A stretch of 64,000 nucleotides of DNA from an uncultured Flavobacteriaceae bacterium (GCA_947500585.1 CANMSN010000002.1:124001-188000), one strand, 5' to 3'; positions 45,301 through 54,589 are shown, counted from the stretch's first letter. Numbers and translations: made by a program. Notes: a model not told the origin generated them from the sequence alone.

Positions 45301-45417
45301 GTTATCTATCTAAAACACTAAATAAATTAGTAGTTTAAGTAGAATTTAGCACCTTCTTTACGAGTAAAGGGTTGCTAAGGTTTCACAGGGTCTAATCCCT
45401 CCGCCTTTCTTGATAAC
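45301..45417 (-). promoter_or_regulatory. SAM-I (S-box) riboswitch of the metY operon
   Basis: The minus strand has P1 GTTATC (45412-45417) with GATAAC (45301-45306), AAGAAAGGCGGAGGGA, the GAAACCTTAGCAACC core, a short CTTTAC/GTAAAG P3 arm and AAGGTGCTAAATTC, then a P4 stem CTTAAACTACTA/TAGTGTTTTAG. The core is nearly identical to the metH copy but lacks its extra P3 hairpin. It lies 119 bp before the metY ATG. Confidence 0.92.
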
Positions 45418-45447
45418 ATTTCAGTAAGTGTTTGAACTTTGTGAATG

Positions 45448-45480
45448 CAAATATTCGTTCAGAAAAAGTTAATATCCAAA
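45448..45480 (-). promoter_or_regulatory. promoter upstream of the metY riboswitch
   Basis: TTTG (45477-45480), a 21-bp spacer and AATATTTG (45448-45455; one mismatch to TAnnTTTG) on the minus strand, placing the start about 25 bp before the riboswitch P1. Confidence 0.5.
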
Positions 45481-45518
45481 TTTTTTAGAAGATTTTTTAT
45501 TTTAAAATAAGAAAATCA

Positions 45519-47066
45519 TCAATTATATCGCATATCGTTGAACTTATTTCGAATTACTAAATCTATAGGCCGGTTTTGTATTTTAGATTCTAACCAAGAA
45601 ATAATATCTAAATACAAAAAGGCGCGACTTTGGTACGGATCATCTTCAAATTCCTTTAATTTTTTGTGAAGTTTTATAAATTCTTGTCGCACTTCATTCG
45701 GATAAATATCACCCAAACCTCTTAAAAATTTAATGAATTCTTTTTGAACTTCATGTAAATCTTCCATTTTAATTAAAAACTTGTATGTGCTTCTTATTAA
45801 AACATCTAAGTTGTAATCTAATCCCGCTTCATAATGTGCCACCAAATTCAAAATTCTTGAAAAACATAGCAAATCTTCACGCATTTGGAGCGACTTATTA
45901 CTAATAATTTTCTCTAAATATTGAATACATTTTCTGTTCTCACCAGCACCAAAATACATACTTGCAATCTTGTAATAAAACACCATAATATGATGTTCGT
46001 CAATACGGTCTTTATAACTTTTTAAACGCTCTAAAACCTCATCAATAAGTGGTAAACCTTCTTTAAAACTGCCTTCCATAAAGTGAAGATTAAATTTATT
46101 GTTGTAAATATATAAGAAGGCTAAACCATCTACATTATCGTCCATATGAAACCATTTTTCTTTGGTAACATCTTCTAATCGAACTAAGGTATTTTTGAAC
46201 TTTTTATATTGCCTTAAATAGAAAAGTGCTTCTAATAAATAGTGATTGCCTTTTAAGAAAAATACCGGATTTAAAGCTATCATATTCTTATTCTTATAAA
46301 ATAAATCTACCCATTTAGAGGCATATTTATAAGAAGACAAAAAATCTACAGTTAAAAAACTGTACCATAAATATGATTTATACAGCCAAAGTTTTTCTCG
46401 AAATCCTAATTTTTTGATATCATGTTTAGGAAGTCTATCATTAAAATACTTTGTTATAATTTGATGCTCTTCATCGTTTTTTATATATCCTGTTTTTAAA
46501 AATAGCCCATACAGTTGAAGCGACAAATTAGAGAGTTTACTTGCCAATACGTTTTGTAAACTTAACTCTTTTGCTTGTATAGAAAGTTCATCGGCTCTGT
46601 TGTTAAGGCTCCGCGTAATATACTGAGATTCAATAACTTTTTCGAGCTCTACAATTTCATACGCTACATTTTTTTCCTCATTTGTAATAGCTAAATTTTT
46701 AGCCTTATCTAATATTTTTAAGCTTTGTTTATAAAGCCCTTTGTGGTATAAAATAGTGGCGAAATCTAATTGTTCTCTGATTTGAATACGAATATTTTGA
46801 TGCGATGGGTTTAATCGTAAACTAATTAAAATCTGTTTATAAAGGTGTGCTTTTAAGTTTGAGAGTTGCTGTTTTTTTACAATGCCTTTTTTAAGAATTG
46901 TAGCTTCATCATAAACCGAAAGTTTGTCAAGAATATTAAAAAGCATTAAAAATTTTGAGTCTTCATTTACCCCTAATCTTCCTACATAAAGCTTAAATTG
47001 TCTTTTTTCTGATTTAGACAGCGACTTTACCAACACAAACAAATTATCTTTTTGCTCTCTTGTCAT
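45519..47066 (-). CDS. large helical protein of unknown function
   Basis: A 515-residue soluble protein without signal peptide, rich in Leu, Lys, Tyr and Phe and predicted to be almost entirely alpha-helical, in a pattern suggestive of tetratricopeptide-like helix pairs (for example ILYHKGLYKQSLKILDKAKNLA near residue 110, FYYKIASMYFGAGENRKCIQYLEKIIS near 370). The first 60 residues (KDNLFVLVKSLSKSEKRQFKLYV) form a separate charged helical head. I recall close-length homologues as hypothetical proteins across Flavobacteria. A scaffold or regulator role is possible but unproven. It stands alone between the methionine operon and the divergent leuA. Confidence 0.75.
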   Translation of the reverse strand: MTREQKDNLFVLVKSLSKSEKRQFKLYVGRLGVNEDSKFLMLFNILDKLSVYDEATILKKGIVKKQQLSNLKAHLYKQILISLRLNPSHQNIRIQIREQLDFATILYHKGLYKQSLKILDKAKNLAITNEEKNVAYEIVELEKVIESQYITRSLNNRADELSIQAKELSLQNVLASKLSNLSLQLYGLFLKTGYIKNDEEHQIITKYFNDRLPKHDIKKLGFREKLWLYKSYLWYSFLTVDFLSSYKYASKWVDLFYKNKNMIALNPVFFLKGNHYLLEALFYLRQYKKFKNTLVRLEDVTKEKWFHMDDNVDGLAFLYIYNNKFNLHFMEGSFKEGLPLIDEVLERLKSYKDRIDEHHIMVFYYKIASMYFGAGENRKCIQYLEKIISNKSLQMREDLLCFSRILNLVAHYEAGLDYNLDVLIRSTYKFLIKMEDLHEVQKEFIKFLRGLGDIYPNEVRQEFIKLHKKLKEFEDDPYQSRAFLYLDIISWLESKIQNRPIDLVIRNKFNDMRYN

Positions 47067-47119
47067 AGTTACAAAAACAATATTAAAATATTGATTTTCA
47101 GTTATTTAAATAAATTATA

Positions 47120-47152
47120 ATGAAGTTAAACATCGTAATAATAATACGTTGA
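47120..47152 (+). CDS. possible branched-chain leader peptide MKLNIVIIIR
   Basis: A ten-codon frame (MKLNIVIIIR, stop TGA) 62 bp before the leuA ATG; six of ten codons are Leu, Ile or Val. The segment ATGAAGTTA at its start can pair with TAACTTCGT at 47178-47186. No U-tract terminator follows, and AT-rich DNA gives Ile codons easily, so this is a candidate only. Confidence 0.4.
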   Translation: MKLNIVIIIR

Positions 47153-47214
47153 ATTCTCATTTTAGTAAACCAAAATATAACTTCGTAGAACAATAAGAAA
47201 ATATATTTTAATAA

Positions 47215-48390
47215 ATGTCTGATAATAAAGTCCAAATTTTTGATACAACGCTAAGAGATGGTGAGCAAGTTCCTGGTTGTAAGCTAAATACTGAACAGAA
47301 ATTAATTATTGCTGAGCAACTTGATAATTTAGGCGTAGATATTATTGAGGCTGGTTTTCCTGTATCGAGTCCAGGCGATTTTAAATCGGTCGAAGCCATT
47401 TCTAAAATTGTAAAACATGCTACAGTTTGCGGTTTAACACGCTCGGTAGAAAATGATATAAAAGTAGCTGCAGAAGCTTTAAAATATGCTAAAATTCCGA
47501 GAATTCATACAGGCATTGGAACGTCTGATTCTCATATAAAACATAAATTCAAATCTACACAAGATGCTATTATTGAACGCGCTGTTAAAGCCGTAAGTTA
47601 TGCAAAATCGTTTGTAGAAGATGTTGAATTTTATGCTGAAGATGCTGGTAGAACAGACAACGAATATTTAGCACGTGTTTGCGAAGCAGTTATTAAAGCT
47701 GGTGCAACGGTTTTAAATATCCCAGATACAACAGGTTATTGTTTACCGAGTGAATACGGTGCAAAAATTAAATATTTAAAAGAAAATGTAAAAGGCATTG
47801 ATAAGGCCATTTTGTCTTGCCATTGCCATAACGATTTAGGTTTAGCTACTGCTAATTCTATTGAAGGCGTTATTAATGGCGCACGCCAAATAGAATGTAC
47901 CATAAACGGTATTGGCGAGCGTGCTGGAAATACGGCTTTAGAAGAAGTTGTTATGATTTTGAAACAACACCCTTACTTGAATTTAGATACTGGAATTCAA
48001 ACCGAAATGCTTTATGGTATTAGTCAATTAGTATCAGATAGTATGGGTATTTACACGCAACCAAATAAAGCTATTGTTGGTGCTAATGCTTTTGCCCACA
48101 GTTCTGGAATTCATCAAGATGGTGTGATTAAAAATCGTGAAACATACGAAATTATTGATCCTAAGGATGTTGGCGTTACCGAATCTGCTATTGTATTAAC
48201 AGCAAGAAGCGGAAGAGCAGCTTTAGCATATAGAGCTAAAAATGTGGGTTACGAATTAACAAAACTTCAGTTAGATGAAATCTATACTAACTTTTTAGAT
48301 TTTGCCGATAAGAAAAAAGAAGTTGATGATAATGATATTCATCAAATTATAGAAAATAGTAAAGTGTATAAAGAAATCACTTCTGCTTAA
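47215..48390 (+). CDS. leuA: 2-isopropylmalate synthase, short form without allosteric domain
   Basis: LeuA condenses 2-oxoisovalerate with acetyl-CoA, the first leucine step. The 391-residue barrel shows [16 protein letters not shown] at 4-19, [43 protein letters not shown] and [16 protein letters not shown]. The C-terminal Leu-binding regulatory domain found in the 510-residue enzymes is missing; only the linker subdomain is left. Homocitrate synthase is a possible alternative for this size, but adjacency to leuB supports leucine. leuC and leuD are not in the window. Confidence 0.9.
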   Translation: MSDNKVQIFDTTLRDGEQVPGCKLNTEQKLIIAEQLDNLGVDIIEAGFPVSSPGDFKSVEAISKIVKHATVCGLTRSVENDIKVAAEALKYAKIPRIHTGIGTSDSHIKHKFKSTQDAIIERAVKAVSYAKSFVEDVEFYAEDAGRTDNEYLARVCEAVIKAGATVLNIPDTTGYCLPSEYGAKIKYLKENVKGIDKAILSCHCHNDLGLATANSIEGVINGARQIECTINGIGERAGNTALEEVVMILKQHPYLNLDTGIQTEMLYGISQLVSDSMGIYTQPNKAIVGANAFAHSSGIHQDGVIKNRETYEIIDPKDVGVTESAIVLTARSGRAALAYRAKNVGYELTKLQLDEIYTNFLDFADKKKEVDDNDIHQIIENSKVYKEITSA

Positions 48391-48398
48391 TTAAAATA

Positions 48399-48490
48399 GA
48401 TTCCCGCCATAGTTTATCTTGAGCGATAGTCGAAAGGCGGGAATGACAAAAAGTTAAATTGATGAGATTCCCGTCTTCACGGGAATGACA
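48399..48490. repeat. two palindromic repeats between leuA and leuB
   Basis: 48399-48448 has GATTCCCGCC and GGCGGGAATGAC arms enclosing the word ATCTTGAGCGATAGTCG; the same word, inverted and with changes, occurs at 60915-60958. 48465-48490 is GATTCCCGTCTTCACGGGAA followed by TGAC. The two sit in tandem in the leuA-leuB gap. Confidence 0.7.
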
Positions 48491-48503
48491 AAATAAATAT
48501 TAA

Positions 48504-49622
48504 ATGAAACTAAATATTGCCGTTTTACCAGGCGATGGTATTGGTCCGGAAGTTACAGCTCAAGCAGTAAAAACTTTGAAAGCTATAGCTATGGAGTTTA
48601 ACCACATATTTACTTTCGATTACGGATTAATAGGCGCCAGTGCGATAGACAAAACTGGCAACCCATTACCCGAAGAAACTATTGGCATTTGCGAAAAAGC
48701 AGATGCTATTTTATTTGGCGCCATCGGAAAAACCTCTTATGATCTTGACCCTAACGCAAAAATAAGACCCGAACAAGGCCTTTTAGGACTTCGTAAGACA
48801 TTAGATTTATATGCCAACATAAGACCCGTGATAGCTTATGACGATTTATTAAACAAGTCTTCTTTAAAGAAAAATCAAATAAAGGACACTAATATTCTTA
48901 TTTACAGAGAACTTACCAGTGGTATTTATTTTGGCGAAAAAACATTAAGTGATGATGGTAACACAGCTTCAGATATTTGCACATACACACGTGCCGAAAT
49001 TGAGCGTATTACACATTTAGCCTTTAAAGCTGCTCAGTCTAGAAAACACAAACTCACTTTAGTCGATAAAGCAAATGTTTTAGAAAGCTCAAGACTTTGG
49101 CGTAGAGTCGTGCAAGAATTAGCACCTCAATATCCAGATGTAAAATTGAATTACATGTATATTGATAATGCTGCTATGGCACTTATTATTAACCCAAAAC
49201 AATTTGATGTTATTTTAACTGAAAACATGTTTGGAGATATACTCTCTGAAGAAGCAAGCGTTATTGTAGGTTCTATCGGGTTATTAGCCTCAGCATCTAT
49301 TGGTGAAAACCATGCTATGTTTGAGCCTATTCACGGTGCATATACCAAGGCAGCTAATAAAGGTATTGCAAACCCTATTGCTTCTATTTTATCGGCAGCT
49401 ATGTTATTAGACCATTTTGGATTAGACGACGAAGCCGCTTTAATACGTGAAGCGGTTGATAAATCATTAAAACTACACATTACCACGCCAGATTTAAATA
49501 CTAAATACGATAACATAAGTACCACCAAAGTTGGGGATTTTATTGAAGATTTTATTCAAAATCCAGACGAAACCAACTTAAACTTTACCAACATCCATTT
49601 GGGACAATCCACCATTATTTAA
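48504..49622 (+). CDS. leuB: 3-isopropylmalate dehydrogenase
   Basis: LeuB oxidatively decarboxylates 3-isopropylmalate with NAD+. The 372 residues contain VLPGDGIGPEVTAQ at about 7-20, GAIGKTSYDLDP, the substrate arginines in GLLGLRKTLDLYANIRPV, YRELTSGIYFGEK, TLVDKANVLESSRLWRR, YIDNAAMALI and FGDILSEEASVIVGSIGLL, then FEPIHGAY. These are typical of IPMDH rather than isocitrate dehydrogenase. The 113-bp gap after leuA holds palindromic repeats. A terminator follows 54 bp downstream. Confidence 0.95.
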   Translation: MKLNIAVLPGDGIGPEVTAQAVKTLKAIAMEFNHIFTFDYGLIGASAIDKTGNPLPEETIGICEKADAILFGAIGKTSYDLDPNAKIRPEQGLLGLRKTLDLYANIRPVIAYDDLLNKSSLKKNQIKDTNILIYRELTSGIYFGEKTLSDDGNTASDICTYTRAEIERITHLAFKAAQSRKHKLTLVDKANVLESSRLWRRVVQELAPQYPDVKLNYMYIDNAAMALIINPKQFDVILTENMFGDILSEEASVIVGSIGLLASASIGENHAMFEPIHGAYTKAANKGIANPIASILSAAMLLDHFGLDDEAALIREAVDKSLKLHITTPDLNTKYDNISTTKVGDFIEDFIQNPDETNLNFTNIHLGQSTII

Positions 49623-49675
49623 TTATTTGAGTTAGTCAACAAACCTATTATAATATAAAATTTTGGAGAGTCCTT

Positions 49676-49706
49676 AAAAGCGCATTATAATTAGTGCGCT
49701 TTTTTA
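49676..49706 (+). terminator. rho-independent terminator of leuAB
   Basis: Nine-base arms AAAAGCGCA/TGCGCTTTT with a ten-base loop, followed by TTATTATTT; the A-rich 5' arm makes it usable in both directions. Confidence 0.85.
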
Positions 49707-49745
49707 TTATTTATATTTTTTAATCCAATAAAGAATTAATAAGAG

Positions 49746-50159
49746 CTAATCTACAATTTTAAGCTCTCCAGACATTAGCTTATGGTATTGACAAACATAA
49801 TAAAGTAAATCTAGTGCATCTTTAGGGACTGAAAACAAAAGTGTATCTTCATTAGCTCCATTATTAGTTACACCTTCATCGTAAGTGCTGACTTTTCCCG
49901 TTACTTTTTCTGTTTTAATAAAGAATGGATGTCCTGAAGCTTTTACAACAAATTTATAAGTTTCTCCTCGTTTTAAAGTTAAGGTTGGATTCTCTGTTTT
50001 AACAAGATTAGTTCCTTCAATTTCATAATCTTTGTTTGTGACTGCATCAACAGTATATGTTGCTATAGGTTCTTTGCTTTTTTTATCGTCACAACATACT
50101 ATTGTTAAGGCTAAAGAGAGAAAAGATATTAATGCAAATAGTTTAAAATTTGTTTTCAT
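49746..50159 (-). CDS. cupredoxin-like lipoprotein
   Basis: A 137-residue protein with a lipoprotein signal (LALTIVCC, lipidated Cys22 or 23). The mature domain has a plastocyanin/azurin-like layout with a complete type 1 copper ligand set: His77 (SGHPFF), Cys123, His126 and Met129 in YYVCQYHKLMSG, spaced C-x2-H-x2-M. A single-electron carrier in the periplasm is the likely role, but the partner is unknown and no copper or respiratory genes are near. It stands alone, convergent with leuB. Confidence 0.82.
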   Translation of the reverse strand: MKTNFKLFALISFLSLALTIVCCDDKKSKEPIATYTVDAVTNKDYEIEGTNLVKTENPTLTLKRGETYKFVVKASGHPFFIKTEKVTGKVSTYDEGVTNNGANEDTLLFSVPKDALDLLYYVCQYHKLMSGELKIVD

Positions 50160-50320
50160 ATCATTTAATTTCCAATTAAATTAATGATTTATTCTCAACA
50201 AATTATTTCTTCACTAATTATTTTTAGTTTCATTTTTTTGAATATATAATTTTACCAAATAGTTAAAATTTGAACTCAATTCTGTGCAATTTGATAAGCT
50301 CGAATTCTTAAAAATGAATT

Positions 50321-51595
50321 TTATCTTGGAAACTTCTCTTTAATCTTATCCAAACTCAAATTATGAATACTACCAATATGGGTATGCTTTTTTGAGGTAT
50401 CGGGAACGTAAGTACCATCTTGTACTTGTCCACCAATTTTCTGGTAAGCTTCTCTAAAACTTTGCCCCTCGACAACCAAAGTATTTATATTATCCACAGT
50501 AAATAAGTATTTATACAAATCGCTATTTACATCAATATCTTTAACAATAATTTGCTGAATGGAATAATTAAAAATATCTAGAATATCTTTTATTTCTTCA
50601 AAAGCAGCTATAATATTTTCTTTTAATAACTGAAAATCTCTATGGTAACCACTTGGTAAATTATTGGTTATTAAAATCATTTCACTTTGTAAAGCTTGAA
50701 TTTTATTACACTTCCCTCGAATAAGTTCGAATACATCAGGATTCTTTTTATGTGGCATAATGCTACTTCCTGTGGTTAATTCATCTGGAAAAGAAATGAA
50801 TCCAAAATTCTGACTCATATATAAACACACATCCATTGCAAAACGCGCCAAAGTATTACTTAAACCGCCTAAAGCTGCAGCAATAGTCCTTTCATTTTTA
50901 CCTCTTCCCATTTGTGCTGCAACTACATTATATTTTAGAGTTGCAAAACCTATTTCTTTGGTGGTTAACTCTCTATCAATAGGAAAGGAACTACCATAAC
51001 CAGCAGCAGAACCTAACGGATTTTGGTCTACTGTTTTTATGGCAGCATTAAGTAAATATACATCGTCAATCATTAATTCTGCATAGGCCGAAAACCACAA
51101 TCCAAATGATGATGGCATAGCGACTTGCAAATGTGTGTAACCTGGTAACACCTTATTTTTATAGGTTTTTGCTAAATCAAGCAATGTGTTAAAAAGCGTT
51201 TGTGTTTTTTCTTTTACAACACCTAAATGGTCTTTATAATATAAATTAAGAGCTACTAAAACCTGATCATTTCTTGAGCGTGCCGTGTGGATTTTTTTTC
51301 CAACTTCGCCTAAAGACTTTGTTAGTTCAAACTCAATTTTAGAATGTACATCTTCAAACTGTTCTTCAATTACAAAGGTTCCATTATCAATTTGCTCTTC
51401 TAAGACTTTTAAACCACTAAGTAAATCCACCAGCTCTTCAATAGAAATAATGCCAATTTTCTGAAGCATTTTTGCATGCGCGCGTGATGCAATGACATCA
51501 TACTTTGCTATGTGAATATCAATCTCTCTGTCGTTTCCAACTGTAAATTGTTCTATTTTTTTATCTATTGATATGCCTTTGTCCCAGAGTTTCAT
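50321..51595 (-). CDS. argH: argininosuccinate lyase
   Basis: ArgH cleaves argininosuccinate to arginine and fumarate, the last step of arginine synthesis. The 424-residue protein has IEFELTKSLGEVGKKIHTARSRNDQV near 88-113, LPGYTHLQVAMPSSFGLW and the fumarase/aspartase-type signature GSSIMPHKKNPD near 282. Length is somewhat shorter than the 455-460 common elsewhere, as is usual in Bacteroidota. It is the last gene of the arginine/proline operon. The gap to argE holds two palindromic elements. Confidence 0.95.
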   Translation of the reverse strand: MKLWDKGISIDKKIEQFTVGNDREIDIHIAKYDVIASRAHAKMLQKIGIISIEELVDLLSGLKVLEEQIDNGTFVIEEQFEDVHSKIEFELTKSLGEVGKKIHTARSRNDQVLVALNLYYKDHLGVVKEKTQTLFNTLLDLAKTYKNKVLPGYTHLQVAMPSSFGLWFSAYAELMIDDVYLLNAAIKTVDQNPLGSAAGYGSSFPIDRELTTKEIGFATLKYNVVAAQMGRGKNERTIAAALGGLSNTLARFAMDVCLYMSQNFGFISFPDELTTGSSIMPHKKNPDVFELIRGKCNKIQALQSEMILITNNLPSGYHRDFQLLKENIIAAFEEIKDILDIFNYSIQQIIVKDIDVNSDLYKYLFTVDNINTLVVEGQSFREAYQKIGGQVQDGTYVPDTSKKHTHIGSIHNLSLDKIKEKFPR

Positions 51596-51608
51596 TATTT
51601 TCTATTTT

Positions 51609-51704
51609 GTTATTCCCGCGAAGGCGGGAATCTTTTTAATCTTAACTAATATTTAATATGTTTTATTTCATTTGAGACCCTTCGACTGCGCTCAGGGTGA
51701 CATT
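51609..51704. repeat. palindromic repeats between argE and argH
   Basis: 51609-51633 is TTATTCCCGCGAAGGCGGGA followed by ATC, a member of the ATTCCCG family. 51675-51704 is GACCC TTCGACTGCGCTCA GGGTGAC, the TTCGACTGCGCTCAG unit with GACCC/GGGT arms. Confidence 0.75.
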
Positions 51705-51718
51705 ACGTTTCTATTTGT

Positions 51719-52783
51719 TTAAACAATTACCCGATTCAACAATTCAATATATATTTTAATACCTTCTTCTATTTCGTTTATATAAATAAATTCGTCCGCC
51801 GAATGCGAACGTGTACTATCTCCAGGTCCTAATTTTAAACTCGGACAAGTTAATACTGCTTGATCTGATAATGTTGGCGATCCGTAGGTTGTTCTTCCCA
51901 TAGCTATTCCAGCTTTAACTAAATCGTGTTCCATTGGAATTGATGACGAATTTAATCTTAAACTACGCGGTATAATACTAGTAACTGGAGCATTTTCTTG
52001 TAAAATATCGGCGACTTCTTTATTGCTATAGGCATCATTTACACGAACATCAATCACTAAATCTACATGTGCAGGCACCACATTATGTTGCGAACCTGCA
52101 TTAATTTGAGTCACTGTTAACTTTACATCACCTAAAGCATCTGAGCCTTTTTCAAATTTAAAATCTTTAAACCATTTTAAAGCTTCAATTGCATTATAAA
52201 TGGCATTATTATCGTTGGGATGTGCTGCGTGACTTGGTGTGCCTTCAATAACAGCATCAAAAACCACTAAGCCTTTTTCGGCAACTGCTAAATTCATTAA
52301 TGTTGGTTCTCCAACAATAGCCACATCGACTTTAGGGATTATTGGAAGCATACTATTTAATCCGTTTGGACCGCTGCTTTCTTCTTCCGCGGAAGCGACA
52401 ATAATTAAGTTATATTTTAAATCTTTATGATTATAAAAATATGTGAAAGTCGTTATTAATGACACCAAACAACCTCCTGCATCGTTACTACCTAAACCGA
52501 ATAATTTACCATCTTCTACAATAGCTTTAAACGGATCTTTAGTATATGCAGAGTTTGGTTTTACGGTATCATGATGTGAGTTTAACAACAAAGTTGGTTT
52601 ACCCTCCTCAAAATATTTATTAACTGCCCAAACGTTATTTTTAGTTCGTTTATATTCAATCTTATGATTCTTAAACCAAGTCTCAATATGAAGCGCAGTT
52701 TGATCTTCTTCTGATGAGAAAGATTGTGTTTCAATGAGTTTTTTGAGCAACTCAATGGCTTCATTTGTTAATTGTTGAATCAT
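51719..52783 (-). CDS. argE: M20 deacetylase, probable N-acetylcitrulline/N-acetylornithine deacetylase
   Basis: A 354-residue M20 zinc peptidase-fold enzyme. The metal His and Asp segments are LLLNSHHDTVKPN (about 80-92) and GLGSNDAGGCLVSL; the catalytic Glu lies in VASAEEESSGPNG; a dimerisation domain occupies about 180-290. It resembles ArgE and LysK/DapE relatives. In this operon, with a transcarbamylase of the acetylornithine type and no argJ, the likely substrate is N-acetylcitrulline, giving citrulline. It overlaps argB by ATGA, so translation is coupled. Confidence 0.88.
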   Translation of the reverse strand: MIQQLTNEAIELLKKLIETQSFSSEEDQTALHIETWFKNHKIEYKRTKNNVWAVNKYFEEGKPTLLLNSHHDTVKPNSAYTKDPFKAIVEDGKLFGLGSNDAGGCLVSLITTFTYFYNHKDLKYNLIIVASAEEESSGPNGLNSMLPIIPKVDVAIVGEPTLMNLAVAEKGLVVFDAVIEGTPSHAAHPNDNNAIYNAIEALKWFKDFKFEKGSDALGDVKLTVTQINAGSQHNVVPAHVDLVIDVRVNDAYSNKEVADILQENAPVTSIIPRSLRLNSSSIPMEHDLVKAGIAMGRTTYGSPTLSDQAVLTCPSLKLGPGDSTRSHSADEFIYINEIEEGIKIYIELLNRVIV

Positions 52784-53556
52784 AAAAACAGGGTTGTAAA
52801 TTTCTGATTTTGATTACTAATAACGGTTGAATTACCAATAATTACTTTAGACACACCTTCTTCTAAGGCATAATAACAATTCTCTAGTTTAGGAAGCATG
52901 CCATCTGCAAAGGTATTTCTAATTTTTAAGGTTTCATAAGTTCCTGTATCCATAAAATCGATAACAGAATCTTCATCATCAACTGAAAGTAAAACACCAT
53001 TTTTTTCAAAACAATATATCAATTCAGTCTTGTAATATTTTGAAAGTGCTATAGCTAATTCTGATGCAATGGTATCGGCGTTAGTATTTAAAAGTTGGCC
53101 GTTTTTGTCATGAGTTATGGCACAAAAAACAGGTGTTATGTTATTTTGTAACAACACATCTAATACCTTTATATTTACTTTTTCAACATCGCCTACAAAA
53201 CCATAATCTATTTTTTTAACAGGTCGCTTTATAGATACTATCGTATTTCCATCTGCTCCTGTAAAACCTATAGCATTACAGTTATTTGCTTGTAATTTAG
53301 CAACAACATTTTTATTTATTTTACCAGCGTAAACCATAGTAATGATATCTAAAGTGTCCACATCTGTAATACGACGCCCATTTACCATATTAACAGGCAC
53401 ATCCATATCTTTTGCCATTTTGGTTGCTAATTTACCACCGCCATGTACTAAAATTTTTGGACCTTTTACTGCTGAAAATTGTGAAAGAAACTTTTCTAAA
53501 GCCGCCTCGTTATCTATAATATTTCCACCTACTTTTATTATTTTTAAAGTTTCCAT
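52780..53556 (-). CDS. argB: acetylglutamate kinase
   Basis: ArgB phosphorylates N-acetylglutamate. The 258-residue amino-acid kinase has IIKVGGNIIDNE at the N-terminus, KILVHGGGKLATKMAKDM near 33-50, VNGRRITD, GFTGADGNTI and LNTNADTIASELAIALS. It is of the short type lacking the N-terminal helix that forms the arginine-sensitive hexamer, so feedback inhibition may be weak and control may lie at expression. The 72-bp gap to the upstream transcarbamylase gene contains a TTCGACTGCGCTCAG element. Confidence 0.94.
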   Translation of the reverse strand: METLKIIKVGGNIIDNEAALEKFLSQFSAVKGPKILVHGGGKLATKMAKDMDVPVNMVNGRRITDVDTLDIITMVYAGKINKNVVAKLQANNCNAIGFTGADGNTIVSIKRPVKKIDYGFVGDVEKVNIKVLDVLLQNNITPVFCAITHDKNGQLLNTNADTIASELAIALSKYYKTELIYCFEKNGVLLSVDDEDSVIDFMDTGTYETLKIRNTFADGMLPKLENCYYALEEGVSKVIIGNSTVISNQNQKFTTLFL

Positions 53557-53579
53557 TTTACTTTCAAGTTTTTAATAGG

Positions 53580-53612
53580 TTTCGCACTTCGACTGCGCTC
53601 AGTATGACACGC
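53580..53612. repeat. TTCGACTGCGCTCAG element between argF' and argB
   Basis: GCACTTCGACTGCGCTCAGT unit followed by ATGACACGCTCAA; same family as 51675-51704 and 55394-55460. Confidence 0.65.
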
Positions 53613-53628
53613 TCAACCTGACAATATT

Positions 53629-54567
53629 TTATAATTTTTCTAATATTTTTTTAAGTACTAATTGCGCTGCGTAAGTTCTGTTATTGGCTTGTTCTATGAC
53701 AAGTGAACTATCGCTATCTAAAACGGCATCTTCAACAACTACATTTCGTCGTACGGGCAAACAATGCATAAATTTTGCAGCTCCTATTTTTTCTTTGGTA
53801 ATCATCCAATTAGGGTCTGTATTAATGACATTTCCATAGTCTTCATAACTACTCCAATTTTTAGTATAGACAAAATCGGCATCTTTAAAAGCGGCTTCTT
53901 GATTGTGATATATTGGTGTAGCACCAGTAATTTCAGAATCTAAATTATAACCTTCGGGATTTGCAATAACAAACTCGACATCCATTTTTTGCATCGCCTG
54001 AACAAAACTATTCGCCACCGCATGTGGTAACGCTTTAACATGTGGCGCCCAACTTAAAACGACTTTAGGTCTCACTTTCTTTGAATATTCAGAAATAGTG
54101 ATAGCATCCGTCAAGCCCTGTAAAGGATGACCAGTAGCACTTTCCATATTTACAATAGGAACTGAAGCATACTTTTTAAATGATGATAGAACGTGTTCGC
54201 TTTCATCTTTAGCTTTGTCTTTTAGTGTTGGAAATGCGCGAACCGCAATAATATCGCAATATTGAGATACCACTGCTGCTGCTTCTTTAATGTGTTCTGC
54301 AGTGTTGCCGTTCATTATGGTTCCATCGCCAAACTCAATACCCCAAGCATCGCCTGAAACATTCATAACTATAGGATTCATCCCTAAATTTAAAGCTGCT
54401 TTTTGTGTGCTTAATCGCGTTCGCAAGCTTGAGTTAAAAAATAAGAGCCCTAAGGTTTTATTTTTCCCTAATTCAATATCTTTTAACGGATTTGCTTTTA
54501 GTTCTTTAGCATCAGCTATCCAAGAATTGATGTTATCTATATCGTGTATGGATGTGTAATGTTTCAT
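53629..54567 (-). CDS. argF': N-acetylornithine carbamoyltransferase
   Basis: This transcarbamylase acts on N-acylornithine rather than ornithine. From the ATG at 54565-54567 the protein has 312 residues; an upstream in-frame ATG adds only IKIKQSK-like residues. Visible motifs: FFNSSLRTRLSTQKA (carbamoyl phosphate loop), the knot-containing middle, ATGHPLQGLTDAITI and FMHCLPVRRNVVV. Glu91 in NTAEHIKEA lines up with the Glu92 that marks acetylornithine-specific enzymes, where succinylornithine enzymes of Bacteroides have Pro. Acetyl specificity is an inference from that single position. Confidence 0.9.
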   Translation of the reverse strand: MKHYTSIHDIDNINSWIADAKELKANPLKDIELGKNKTLGLLFFNSSLRTRLSTQKAALNLGMNPIVMNVSGDAWGIEFGDGTIMNGNTAEHIKEAAAVVSQYCDIIAVRAFPTLKDKAKDESEHVLSSFKKYASVPIVNMESATGHPLQGLTDAITISEYSKKVRPKVVLSWAPHVKALPHAVANSFVQAMQKMDVEFVIANPEGYNLDSEITGATPIYHNQEAAFKDADFVYTKNWSSYEDYGNVINTDPNWMITKEKIGAAKFMHCLPVRRNVVVEDAVLDSDSSLVIEQANNRTYAAQLVLKKILEKL

Positions 54568-54589
54568 TTTACTCTGTTTTATTTTTATC

